The notes under the pieces: model-generated
Told to the model about the DNA's origin: nothing
The model's input: the letters and a program-made list of their open reading frames with translations, nothing else
The model's database searches: none
In this document: positions 6,909 through 13,810 of the stretch, piece by piece
Position numbering within the stretch: position 1 is the first letter of the stretch
How the letters are laid out: each line of letters starts with the position of its first letter
Position numbers and translations under genes: made by a program
Source of the DNA: Desulfuromonadaceae bacterium GWC2_58_13
Lineage (GTDB): Bacteria; Desulfobacterota; Desulfuromonadia; Desulfuromonadales; Trichloromonadaceae
Length of the DNA: 16,382 bases
Assembly: GCA_001825565.1 (NCBI GenBank)
Contig: MHXM01000151.1
Coordinates: 29,532-45,913, forward strand
Reading direction: 5' to 3'

Positions 6909-7751
6909 ATGAATCTTAAAAAATATCTCTTGTTCCTCCTATGTTTCTTCTGGCTGGTTCCGGCAATCCCCGCAGCCCCATCGGACAGGATGCTGCCCCG
7001 GACTGATGATGGCGAGAGCGACATCTCGGGCTGGTGGATGAGCGAGAAACTCGACGGGGTGAGGGCGGCATGGGATGGCCGCCGGCTGTGGTCGAAGAAT
7101 GGCCGGCCGTTTAAGCCAGCGCCGGCGTTTGTCGCGGGATTGCCGGACTTTGCCTTAGAGGGGGAACTCTGGGGCGGACGCGGGACCTTCGAACGGACCG
7201 CGTCGATCGTGCAGAAGGAAGAGCCTCACGATGGCTGGTTGGAACTACGGTTCGCCATTTTCGATGTTCCAGGCGCGGCTGGCCCCTTTGCCGTCCGCAT
7301 CGCCCGGGCGCGGGAATGGTTTGCCGCGCATCCCTCCGCCCATGCCTTTGTCATCCCCCAGGTGCCGGTTCTCGACCGGACGCAATTGCAGCAGGAACTT
7401 CGACGGATCGAAGCGGCGGGCGGTGAGGGGGTGATCGTTCGCAATCCGGGGGCGCCCTATATCGATGGACGCAGTTCCGAGGTTCTTAAGGTCAAAAGTT
7501 TTGCCGACGACGAAGCGGTGGTGGTCGGGCATGTTCCCGGCCAGGGGGCAAATCTGGGCCGGCTCGGTTCGCTGCTGGTTGAATTGGCGGATGGAACACG
7601 CTGTAAAATCGGTACCGGCTTCAGCGGCGCCGAACGAGACAATCCGCCCCCCATCGGTGCGGTGGTCACCTTCAAATATTATGGCCGTTACCGTTCCGGA
7701 ATCCCAAAATTCCCTTCCTTTTTGCGTATCCGCCACGACCAGGCGCTATAA
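6909..7751 (+). CDS. ligE: Exported ATP-dependent DNA ligase, Lig E type
   Basis: From the ATG at 6909 the product is 280 residues. It opens with a signal peptide (MNLKK, a hydrophobic stretch, then AIPAAPS), which supports this start over the open frame beginning at 6801. The nucleotidyltransferase motifs are in order: motif I EKLDG with adenylated Lys47, Ia WSKNG, III LEGELW (82-87), IIIa FAIFDV (115-120), IV EGVIVRNP (173-180) and V LKVK (193-196). A short OB-fold region ending IPKFPSFLRIR follows. There are no extra DNA-binding domains, matching minimal Lig E enzymes. These seal nicks using ATP and are predicted to act in the periplasm or outside the cell, with proposed links to DNA uptake or extracellular DNA. 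The ribosome site is weak. A 6-codon frame (6892-6912) ends across the ATG and might couple translation, but this is speculative. Confidence 0.9.
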   Translation: MNLKKYLLFLLCFFWLVPAIPAAPSDRMLPRTDDGESDISGWWMSEKLDGVRAAWDGRRLWSKNGRPFKPAPAFVAGLPDFALEGELWGGRGTFERTASIVQKEEPHDGWLELRFAIFDVPGAAGPFAVRIARAREWFAAHPSAHAFVIPQVPVLDRTQLQQELRRIEAAGGEGVIVRNPGAPYIDGRSSEVLKVKSFADDEAVVVGHVPGQGANLGRLGSLLVELADGTRCKIGTGFSGAERDNPPPIGAVVTFKYYGRYRSGIPKFPSFLRIRHDQAL

Positions 7752-7888
7752 CTCCGGAATGATGTCCAGTGGCAAGGAAGCAGGAAGGCGCGCACTGCGG
7801 CCACAGGTGAAATGGCCGGGGGGCGGAGTCCCTGGTTGGACTGGAATAGCCTTGCCTCCGCGTCGATGATGGCCTAATCTTTAATCCT

Positions 7889-9124
7889 ATGACGTCCCTT
7901 AATATCTCCCCTTCTTCCTCTTCCCGGCTGGCTTCGCGTCTGGTGTTGTTCAGCGTCCTGACCACCGGCATCGGCCAGTCGATGACCTTTGCCCTGTTGG
8001 CTCCGTTGGGGCGAGAGGTCGGGCTGCGCGAGGTCCAGATCGGTTTGATCATCACCTGCTCGTCCCTGGTCTTCACGCTCGCCAGTCCAATCTGGGGGCG
8101 CACCTGCGACCGTTGGGGGCGCAAGCCGGTGCTGCTGATCGGGCAATTCGGCTACGCCTTCGGCGCCCTGCTGTTTGCTTCGGTTTTTTTCTTCGGCCTC
8201 AGGGGGGCGCTGTCGGGCTTGACCCTCTATGCGCTGGTGATTTCTTCGCGGGTGCTGATGGCATCCCTGATGTCGGCGGCTCCCAGCGCCGCTTCGGCGT
8301 ATATCGCCGATACCACCACCGCCGAAGAGCGGGTAGCGGGAATGGGGCGGTTGGGCGCGGCACGGACCCTGGGAGCGATTCTGGGCCCGGCAATGAGCGG
8401 GATGTTCGCCGCCATCGGCCTGCTGGCTCCTCTGTACATCGCTGCGGGCGTCACGCTGCTGAGTTCGATTCTGCTTGCCGTGGTATTGAAGGAACCCGCC
8501 CGAACCATCGAACAGAAGGCGTCAAAGCCGAAACTGAATCTATTCGACCGACGGTATTTTCCATTCATCCTGGTCGGATTTGTCACCTTTCTGGCCTTTT
8601 CGATGATGAGTCAGACCATCGGTTTTTATTTCCAGGACCGATTCATTCTCGACGGCCAGGCCACCGCCCAGGCTATCGGCATGGGGATGATGGTATCGGC
8701 GGGGATGTCGCTCTTTTCGCAGGCCTTCCTCGTGCGTCGGGCCAATATGACCCCGACCCGGTTGATGAACCTTGGACTGCCCATCCTGCTGGTCGGTTAC
8801 CCCTCATTGCTGTTGGCCCACAGTGTCCCGGTGCTGGTGGCTTTGATGGGGATTCTCGGGTTGGGGTTGGGGTTGGTTTCGCCCGGTTTCACCGCCGGCG
8901 CGTCGCTGGCGGTGGGTCCCAAAGAGCAGGGGGCGGTCGGCGGACTGGTTTCCGCCTGCCCGGCGGCCGGGTTCGTGCTGGGACCGCTGATCGGCACCAG
9001 CCTGTATCAGACCGATCCCGCATATCCTTACCTGTGTGCCTGTCTGCTGATGATTCCGCTGACGGTCTATGCCTGGCGGCTCAAGGGGGCGGACGGAAGG
9101 GTCGTCACCAGCCCTCGTAGTTGA
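7889..9124 (+). CDS. MFS transporter, DHA1/TetA-like drug:proton antiporter family
   Basis: The 411-residue protein has about twelve hydrophobic segments. It carries MFS motif A between the second and third helices (GRTCDRWGRKPVL, 69-81) and the antiporter motif C region LGAILGPAMSGMF (about 161-173). Both are typical of exporters in the inner membrane that use proton exchange. The substrate cannot be read from the sequence. The ATG at 7889 has no clear Shine-Dalgarno in front, and the first 15 residues are Ser-rich; the next Met (about residue 32) lies inside the first helix, so 7889 is preferred. The gene stands alone on the plus strand, 137 bp after ligE, and its last 20 bases overlap the 3' end of the convergent minus-strand gene. 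Confidence 0.88.
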   Translation: MTSLNISPSSSSRLASRLVLFSVLTTGIGQSMTFALLAPLGREVGLREVQIGLIITCSSLVFTLASPIWGRTCDRWGRKPVLLIGQFGYAFGALLFASVFFFGLRGALSGLTLYALVISSRVLMASLMSAAPSAASAYIADTTTAEERVAGMGRLGAARTLGAILGPAMSGMFAAIGLLAPLYIAAGVTLLSSILLAVVLKEPARTIEQKASKPKLNLFDRRYFPFILVGFVTFLAFSMMSQTIGFYFQDRFILDGQATAQAIGMGMMVSAGMSLFSQAFLVRRANMTPTRLMNLGLPILLVGYPSLLLAHSVPVLVALMGILGLGLGLVSPGFTAGASLAVGPKEQGAVGGLVSACPAAGFVLGPLIGTSLYQTDPAYPYLCACLLMIPLTVYAWRLKGADGRVVTSPRS

Positions 9125-9473
9125 GCAGCAATTCGCAGAGGATCGCGGTACACGCGTGGTCAAGGTTGTAGGTCAGTCCGCAGACCGAATTGGGGCAGTT
9201 GATGCGTTTCGCCAGCTGCTCGCCCCAGATCGGGTCGTAGAAACTCACCAGGGCCGCCAGAAACTGCTCTTCGCCGCCGCTTTCCTGCTCGAAAACCGCT
9301 TCGACCGGCTCCCGTAACGGGCGCAGGTCGTTCTTGTCCTTGGCGGTTGCGACCGTTTTGGGGCCGAACAACTCGGGGCCGAGAAACTCGACGCCGCGCT
9401 TCCAGGCGGCCAGGAAACGCTCGTGCTTTTCTTCCGTCTGCAGCAGCACGTTCAACACGTTATCCTTGTTCAT
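9105..9473 (-). CDS. Small hypothetical protein with paired cysteines
   Basis: The start is the ATG at 9471-9473, with CCTCCT at 9483-9488 on the plus strand giving AGGAGG nine bases upstream. The frame extends further to 9668 but only through sequence without a ribosome site. The 122-residue product is soluble and mostly helical, begins MNKDNVLNVLLQTEEKHERF, and has a C-terminal cluster of Cys93, Cys98, Cys108 and Cys113 (C-x4-C, nine residues, C-x4-C) around His106. That arrangement could bind a metal or form disulfides. I do not recognise the family. It converges on the MFS gene with a 20-bp 3' overlap, and in such an arrangement antisense effects are possible. A good Shine-Dalgarno and sensible composition make it likely to be a real gene. 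Confidence 0.7.
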   Translation of the reverse strand: MNKDNVLNVLLQTEEKHERFLAAWKRGVEFLGPELFGPKTVATAKDKNDLRPLREPVEAVFEQESGGEEQFLAALVSFYDPIWGEQLAKRINCPNSVCGLTYNLDHACTAILCELLLNYEGW

Positions 9474-9529
9474 GGCGGTTATCCTCCTGTTCCGGCTTCT
9501 GGGTTGCCTCCCTTCAAGCAGTTTATCAC

Positions 9530-9546
9530 GCCGGTTCGAATCCGGC
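9530..9546 (+). other. Isolated tRNA T-arm-like sequence
   Basis: GCCGGTTCGAATCCGGC is a 5-bp stem with the 7-base loop TTCGAAT, an exact match to the tRNA T-arm and B-box consensus GGTTCGANNCC. I could not find a matching acceptor, D-arm or anticodon arm around it, so it is not a complete tRNA. It may be a tRNA 3'-end remnant left by integration or rearrangement, or coincidence, because the sequence is close to a GC-rich palindrome. Confidence 0.4.
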
Positions 9547-9638
9547 CGGAATGCCCGCCGAAAATTCATGATTCCCGTCCCGTGGAATCCATGGTTAACG
9601 AAACATTCGCTAAGACACATTTTCTCTTCGCCGGTCTT

Positions 9639-9647
9639 TGCTATACT
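9639..9647 (+). promoter_or_regulatory. Extended -10 promoter for the 9686 gene
   Basis: TG-C-TATACT is an extended -10 element with 5 of 6 matches to TATAAT. The predicted transcription start is near 9654, giving a leader of about 30 bases before the ATG at 9686. No good -35 is present, as is usual for extended -10 promoters. Confidence 0.5.
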
Positions 9648-9685
9648 TTTCCCGTAACCTGAATCCACTTACAGGGAGAAAGCCT

Positions 9686-10399
9686 ATGAAACGGAGTATC
9701 GTTGCGGCCGCGGTTCTGTTTTGGCCTCTGCTCGGATTTACCACAGGGTTTGCCCAGGAACTTTCCACCGCCGAGCAGCAGGCGATGGAGGACACCCTGC
9801 AGCATGCTCTGGAGCAAAACCAGCCCAATCAGGGTTCCGAATGGGTGAATCCCGACGCCGACCGGTCCGGGACGGTAGCTCCGACCCGGACTTTCAGCAA
9901 TAGCCAGGGACAGCCCTGCCGGGAATTCATCAAAACGATCATCATCGGTGGCAAGGAAGAGCAGGGGTACGGCACCGCCTGTCGCCAACCCGACGGCAGC
10001 TGGCGGATTGTTGCCGGCGAGCAGCAGATGGACCGCCCGCCGCAGTCCACCACCGTCTACGTGCATACTCCCCCTGAGCGCTATTATGCCTATCCCCCCG
10101 ACTTCTATTTTCGATCTCCCATTTACCTGAGTTTCGACTACGTCTACCGCCACGGAAGATCTTACCGGGGATCTTTTCATATGAGCGGCCGGGATTATTG
10201 GTATCGACATCCTTCCCGACTCAAGCAGAAGGTGATCGTGGTGCCGCCGCGCTATGAGTCCTATCGCCGGCATGACGGATTGAAATACAAGGAAAAATAC
10301 CGTTATCGCGACGACTGGCACGATCATCGCGACCGGGATCGCGACCGGGATCGGGGGCGCGACCATGACCGGGGTGAACGCTGGCGCCACGACGACTGA
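9686..10399 (+). CDS. Secreted surface-antigen-domain protein with Arg/Asp/His-rich tail
   Basis: The start at 9686 is supported by GGGAG about 8 bases upstream and by the signal peptide that begins there (MKRSIVAAAVLF, cleavage near GFA|QE). The 237-residue product carries a domain (about residues 50-115) seen at the C-terminus of 17-kDa/RT0821-type surface antigens: W-NP, G-TVAPTRTF, CREF and GTACRQPDGSW. The same domain is in the lipoprotein encoded at 15858-16328, with an identical 11-residue block. After it come a Tyr/Pro-rich region and a highly charged tail built of RDRDRDRD-type repeats with many His, Tyr and Arg residues. It should be periplasmic or outer-surface. Function is unknown; the tail might bind metal, nucleic acid or polyanions. 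It has no glycine zipper and no lipobox, unlike its paralogue. Confidence 0.8.
   Translation: MKRSIVAAAVLFWPLLGFTTGFAQELSTAEQQAMEDTLQHALEQNQPNQGSEWVNPDADRSGTVAPTRTFSNSQGQPCREFIKTIIIGGKEEQGYGTACRQPDGSWRIVAGEQQMDRPPQSTTVYVHTPPERYYAYPPDFYFRSPIYLSFDYVYRHGRSYRGSFHMSGRDYWYRHPSRLKQKVIVVPPRYESYRRHDGLKYKEKYRYRDDWHDHRDRDRDRDRGRDHDRGERWRHDD
10328..10371 (+). repeat. Short in-frame GACCGGGATCGC-type tandem repeat
   Basis: The 3' end of the surface-antigen-like gene consists of imperfect 6-12-base units (GACCGGGATCGC) encoding Arg-Asp dipeptides. Such tracts can change length by slippage, which would lengthen or shorten the charged tail in multiples of two residues. Confidence 0.5.
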
Positions 10400-10454
10400 C
10401 GCTGATTCCAGTCTCCGGCAGGGTTTTTTGAGGTTGTGTTATGCGTCGATCCCC

Positions 10455-10463
10455 TGTTAGAAT
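10455..10463 (+). promoter_or_regulatory. Extended -10 promoter for the SseB-like gene
   Basis: TG-T-TAGAAT is an extended -10 with 5 of 6 matches to TATAAT, and TTGTGT at 10434-10439 is a weak -35 with an 18-base spacer. The predicted leader is about 70 bases. A T-run at 10424-10429, just after the previous gene, has no convincing stem before it. Confidence 0.45.
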
Positions 10464-10540
10464 TTCCGTTCATTTTATCCCGATGTCATCGGTGCATTCC
10501 CTTGGCGTCATGACGTTAACCGACCGAAAGGGCTGCTGCC

Positions 10541-10966
10541 ATGACTGAACTGGATCAAGCGCTGGAAGCCTTCCAGCAGGATATGGACGACACGAAGAAC
10601 CAGTCGTTGTTTTTCGACCTTTTTCTCAACTCCCAGTTCTATATCCCGACCATCGACTCCAAGGAGCTTCCCGGGGGAGCCGAATCCGTGGAGCCGGGGC
10701 ATGCCGTGCCGTTGATCGTCGAGGGGGAAGGCAACGAATATCTGATGCTGTTCGATACCGAACAGCGCCTGTACGACTGGGCCCTGGACAGGGTGAATTA
10801 TGTGGTGGTGGCGGGGCATGTGGTGGCCGAAATGTCCGAGCCGCCGTTGCATTGGGCAATGAATGCCGGGACTGAATCGTCCAAGGCTTTTGTGCCGGAG
10901 GAGATCGCCTGGCTGAGGGAAATTGTCGAGCAATGCAATGCCGAGGCGGGCCAGGCGAAGGAGTGA
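10541..10966 (+). CDS. SseB-family N-terminal-domain protein
   Basis: The 141-residue acidic, soluble protein matches the pattern of the SseB protein N-terminal domain: a helical start (LDQALEAFQQDMDD), a strand with FYIPTI, then EYLMLFDTEQRLYDWA, where this family usually reads LFTS or similar followed by an aromatic helix, and finally a central strand-helix part. SseB-like domains in ordinary proteobacteria are housekeeping proteins of unknown role; no secretion-system genes are near, so a type III secretion function should not be assumed. The ATG is preceded by GAAAGGG (10526-10532), 8 bases upstream. The gene appears monocistronic, with its own extended -10 promoter and a clear terminator downstream. 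Confidence 0.7.
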   Translation: MTELDQALEAFQQDMDDTKNQSLFFDLFLNSQFYIPTIDSKELPGGAESVEPGHAVPLIVEGEGNEYLMLFDTEQRLYDWALDRVNYVVVAGHVVAEMSEPPLHWAMNAGTESSKAFVPEEIAWLREIVEQCNAEAGQAKE

Positions 10967-11021
10967 CCGGTTAACTCCCCGCAGCAAATGACATAACGCA
11001 AGTTTCGGGTTTGGACTTAAG

Positions 11022-11057
11022 CGGGCTCGCTCCATTTCTGGGCGAGCCCGTTTTGTT
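11022..11057 (+). terminator. Rho-independent terminator after the SseB-like gene
   Basis: CGGGCTCGC (11022-11030) pairs perfectly with GCGAGCCCG (11042-11050) around an 11-base loop and is followed by TTTTGTT. This is the clearest intrinsic terminator in the window, 56 bases after the stop codon. Confidence 0.85.
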
Positions 11058-11109
11058 GTCATGCGCGATAGTGGTAAGGCCTTTTTCTTGAAAACGATGA
11101 AAAACAACG

Positions 11110-11138
11110 TTCATATCAGGACATAAGGCATTTATAAT
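11110..11138 (+). promoter_or_regulatory. Promoter-like sequence in the 11-kb spacer
   Basis: TTCATA (11110-11115, 4 of 6 matches to TTGACA), a 17-base spacer and a perfect TATAAT (11133-11138) form a reasonable sigma-70 promoter reading rightwards. The only candidate it could serve is the small ORF at 11344 or a non-coding transcript. Confidence 0.4.
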
Positions 11139-11343
11139 CATTTTCAAAGAGGCTTTAGCGTGAACATAAAACAAAATAAATCAATATGTTAAGCGTGTGA
11201 ATCCGGGTCGAACGGTATTTTACCCATGCCCCCCTCGTTGACGCCGTCAGAGAAAAGGTCTTACCATGAAAACAAGATGCTGGCCTCTGCGGCCAACCAT
11301 CGAAAGATGTCGTTGCTCCGGCGGTAATCGAGGGAGGAAAATG

Positions 11344-11514
11344 ATGAAAGCGAGTCTCTGGCAAAAAATAATGGATAGGCTCGCCCAAGGCTATCCATGG
11401 TTCCGGCCTGTCGATTCGAACAAGAAGCGGGATCTTTGCGATTTGAAGTTTTCTTCCCGCCATCGGCGGCGCCTGATTTTTAGTCGCTTCAAATGCAGAA
11501 TCCACGAGAAATAA
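11344..11514 (+). CDS. Possible small basic protein (weak candidate)
   Basis: AGGGAGG at 11331-11337 lies six bases before an ATG that opens 56 codons beginning MKASLWQKIMDRLAQGYPWF and ending in a Lys/Arg-rich stretch. A promoter-like sequence lies about 200 bases upstream. There is no homology I can name and no signal peptide. The inverted repeat at 11371-11398 sits inside the frame. It could equally be a chance frame, and comparison with relatives is needed to decide. Confidence 0.25.
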   Translation: MKASLWQKIMDRLAQGYPWFRPVDSNKKRDLCDLKFSSRHRRRLIFSRFKCRIHEK

Positions 11515-11713
11515 GCCGTTCGTTGCGATAAATTCGCCCCCAATGCCCCCAACCTCGGACTGCCGGGTCATCGCCGCCAGCGGCAGGCGAGGTTTCTTCT
11601 TTCTCCCGTTCCACGCCCAAATCCCTTGCCATCGTTATGAATTTCGTTCCCCAGCCACCCCTTGTCAGAGGTCGCCGAAGGATGCCCGGTCGTTGTCGCA
11701 AGGGTTTCGACGG

Positions 11714-12604
11714 TTAAAGGATACTCTTGCCGAACAGGGAGGCGGCCAGATCGACGGCAATTTCGGCGGTCTGGTTGCGGTGATCGAGGATGGGGTTGAT
11801 TTCGACAATGTCAAGCGAAGTCAGGATCCGAGAGTCGGCGATGATCTCCATGAGAAGTTGCGCTTCTCGATAGGTCAGGCCGCCGGAGGACGGGGTGCCG
11901 ACGCCCGGACCTTCGCTGGGGTCGAGGCAATCGATGTCGAGGCTGACATGCAGCCGGTCGTGGTGTTCGAGCCGGACGAGGGCTTCGCGGATGACGGCGC
12001 TCATGCCCCGTTCGTCGATGTCGCGCATGGTGTAGACGCAAATGCCGCTGTCGGTGAGCCGGGAGCGCTCTTCGTGGTCGAGCTCGCGGATTCCGATCAT
12101 CACCACGTCTTCGGCGGCGATCTTGGCCCCCGGACGGCCAAGATCGACCAGCTCGGGATAGCCGCTGCCCAGCAGCGCCGCCAGGGGCATGCCGTGGATG
12201 TTGCCGGTATGGGAAGTCTCGGGGGTGTTGAAATCGCCGTGGGCGTCGATCCAGAGTACTCCGCAGGGTTGGGCGTGAGTTACCCCGCCGATGGTTCCGA
12301 TGGCCAATGAATGGTCCCCACCGAGAAATATCGGGGTGTTGCCTGTTTCGATGGAGCGCCTTGCGGCCTGGTAAGCGGCTTCGCAGACCCTGCGGATGGC
12401 GGGCAGATAGTGTTGTCGGCGTTCTTCCTCAAGAGTGTCCCGTACCGGAACTTCGAGATTGCCGAGATCCTGCACCGGGTAGCCGAGGCGCGCCAGACGG
12501 TTGGTCAGCCCGGCGTAGCGCACCGCGCCCGGTCCCATGTCGACCCCCCGCAGCGACTGGCCGAGGTCAAGGGGAATGCCGATGATCTGCACGGGCTTTT
12601 TCAT
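11714..12604 (-). CDS. rocF: Arginase
   Basis: The 296-residue protein has all ureohydrolase manganese-binding motifs: GGDHS (His98), DAHGD (Asp120, His122, Asp124) and SLDIDCLDP (Asp223, Asp225). SHTGNIHGMPLA (131-142) and the C-terminal EINPILDHRNQTAEIAVDL (268-286) are specific to arginases rather than agmatinases. It would hydrolyse arginine to ornithine and urea in the cytoplasm using two Mn ions. Its length is normal for bacterial arginases. The ATG follows the upstream gene's stop codon directly (TAGATG, no spacer), so the two are translationally coupled. The upstream gene encodes an ornithine cyclodeaminase-type enzyme, so the pair should convert arginine to proline. No urease genes are visible, so the fate of urea is unknown. 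Confidence 0.94.
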   Translation of the reverse strand: MKKPVQIIGIPLDLGQSLRGVDMGPGAVRYAGLTNRLARLGYPVQDLGNLEVPVRDTLEEERRQHYLPAIRRVCEAAYQAARRSIETGNTPIFLGGDHSLAIGTIGGVTHAQPCGVLWIDAHGDFNTPETSHTGNIHGMPLAALLGSGYPELVDLGRPGAKIAAEDVVMIGIRELDHEERSRLTDSGICVYTMRDIDERGMSAVIREALVRLEHHDRLHVSLDIDCLDPSEGPGVGTPSSGGLTYREAQLLMEIIADSRILTSLDIVEINPILDHRNQTAEIAVDLAASLFGKSIL

Positions 12605-13711
12605 CTAGCGCCTCTGCTCCGGCTTGAGGTTGTTCCACAGGTTGACGGCGAAATCCTGTACGTTGGTGAGGATGCCGACTGCCTGCATCGATCCGCGATT
12701 GGCCAGCTTGTCGACCGAAAACTCGGTCATGTCGACGATGTAGAAATAGACCGGACGGACGCTGGCGTCGGCCATGATCCGGTAGCTGGGCGCCATGTTG
12801 CCGAAGGCGATGGCATGCAGCTGGGTGGCCAGGGCGATGACCGTGGTGGCCCGGCGGGCGTGAACGCGCATGGCATCCTGGGCCCGGTAGACATCGGCGA
12901 TGACTTCGGGCAACGGGCCATCGTCACGGATCGAGCCGGCCAGCACGTACGGAACCCGACCCTTTTCGCAAGCGTGGATGATGCCGTCCCGTAGGTTCAG
13001 TTCTTCGATGGCCCGGCGGATCGAGCCGCACCGGCGCACCTCGTTGAGAATGTCCAGATGATTGTAGTGACCGAGCGGCTGAAGGTTCTGCGAGTAGATG
13101 TCCTGGCCGAGGCCGGTGCGGAAGCGGGCGGCTTCGAGGTCGTGGGTGGCCAGGGCGTTGCCGGCCAATAGAGCGTGGCAGTAGCCGTTTTCGATCAGTC
13201 CTTGCATGGCGTCGCGGCTGTCCTTGTCGAAAGCCACCGCCGGTCCGAGGACCCAGACGATGTAGCCGTGGTCGCGGTCGTGGCGCAACACCTGGTAAAG
13301 TTCGTCGTAGCAGCGGGAGAAGGGGGTTTCCCGGGTTCCCCGGGTGCGAAAGGCGAACTTGTCGGCTCCCGCGGCTGCCGGCGCGACGAACCCGTCGACA
13401 TGGACGTAAATCCCTTCTTCGCCGTCCTCGGTGCGGCCGATCACCACCGCATCGCCTTTTCTCACTCGCCGAGCTTCCGTCACTTCGACCGTATCCCGTT
13501 TCAGCACCAGAACCGCGTCCATCCGGCTTTCCGGCGCCAGCACCCAACAGCCGTTGCCGAGATGGAAGTATTCGGGGTGATTGCTGGTGCCGTGGAAGTT
13601 GCGCGGCACCACTCCATCGGCCGGGGCGGGTTCGGTTCTGACCGGCGGCGCGCCGACCAGTTCGGGCCGGGAAAAATCGGGGGGCGTGTAGATCGGGATG
13701 GAGAAGCTCAT
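12605..13711 (-). CDS. LOR/SDH-domain (TIGR00300) ornithine cyclodeaminase-type enzyme
   Basis: The 368-residue protein shows the diagnostic blocks of the TIGR00300 / LOR-SDH family: NFHGTSNHPEYF (38-49), SRMDAVLVL, GRTEDGEEGIYVH (92-104), WVLGPAVAFD (153-162), ENGYCHALLAGNALATHDLE (174-193), LAGSIRDDGPLPEV (257-270) and VIALATQLHAIAFGNM. This family includes an archaeal NAD-dependent ornithine cyclodeaminase and the C-terminal half of the cyanobacterial ArgZ/AgrE arginine-to-proline proteins. The likely reaction is ornithine to proline plus ammonia. Here the domain stands alone, without the guanidine-hydrolase half, and arginase follows with zero spacing, supplying the ornithine. GGAGG lies 6 bases before the ATG. 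The activity is inferred from family and context; saccharopine- or lysine-related roles were the older annotation for this family. Confidence 0.9.
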   Translation of the reverse strand: MSFSIPIYTPPDFSRPELVGAPPVRTEPAPADGVVPRNFHGTSNHPEYFHLGNGCWVLAPESRMDAVLVLKRDTVEVTEARRVRKGDAVVIGRTEDGEEGIYVHVDGFVAPAAAGADKFAFRTRGTRETPFSRCYDELYQVLRHDRDHGYIVWVLGPAVAFDKDSRDAMQGLIENGYCHALLAGNALATHDLEAARFRTGLGQDIYSQNLQPLGHYNHLDILNEVRRCGSIRRAIEELNLRDGIIHACEKGRVPYVLAGSIRDDGPLPEVIADVYRAQDAMRVHARRATTVIALATQLHAIAFGNMAPSYRIMADASVRPVYFYIVDMTEFSVDKLANRGSMQAVGILTNVQDFAVNLWNNLKPEQRR

Positions 13712-13751
13712 GGAACCTCCTTCCGTATGCGGTTGCCTGACTCTTTCATTC

Positions 13752-13760
13752 AGAATATCA
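13752..13760 (-). promoter_or_regulatory. Possible promoter of the ornithine cyclodeaminase-arginase operon
   Basis: On the minus strand TG-A-TATTCT forms an extended -10 element (4 of 6 in the hexamer), predicting a start near 13745 and a leader of about 34 bases. No good -35 is visible, and no obvious ArgR-type operator was recognised. Confidence 0.35.
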
Positions 13761-13810
13761 GAGACTTGGGCCGGGCAAAAGGGGGGCTCGGCGTTTTCGG
13801 CCGAATCGGG

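Larger units (their letters stand above)
11058..11713. other. Mostly empty spacer between convergent units
   Basis: No secure gene. The minus-strand open frame over 11155-11571 has no ribosome site or recognisable motif. Visible structures are a promoter-like pair (11110-11138), a short AT-rich patch (11160-11190), a stem-loop TGGCC/GGCCA near 11281-11297, an 8-bp inverted repeat ATGGATAG (11371-11378) / CTATCCAT (11391-11398), and one weak small-ORF candidate at 11344. Nothing marks it as a mobile element. Confidence 0.5.

Noticed and set aside
8113..9120. 335-codon plus-strand frame inside the MFS gene
   Set aside because: It is an out-of-frame shadow of the transporter; its translation is Gly/Arg/His-rich without motifs, while the transporter frame has clear membrane helices and MFS motifs.
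10394..10429. Terminator between the surface-antigen-like and SseB-like genes
   Set aside because: The T-run at 10424-10429 is not directly preceded by a stable stem; the GACTG/CAGTC pairing is short and ten bases away.
11155..11571. 138-codon minus-strand open frame upstream of the arginine operon end
   Set aside because: No Shine-Dalgarno, no known motif, and it overlaps a structured spacer. It looks like a chance frame.
13777..13804. TCGGC/GCCGA stem after the LTA-synthase-like gene as a terminator
   Set aside because: Stem of only five pairs, and the T tract is separated from it by a run of C on the minus strand.
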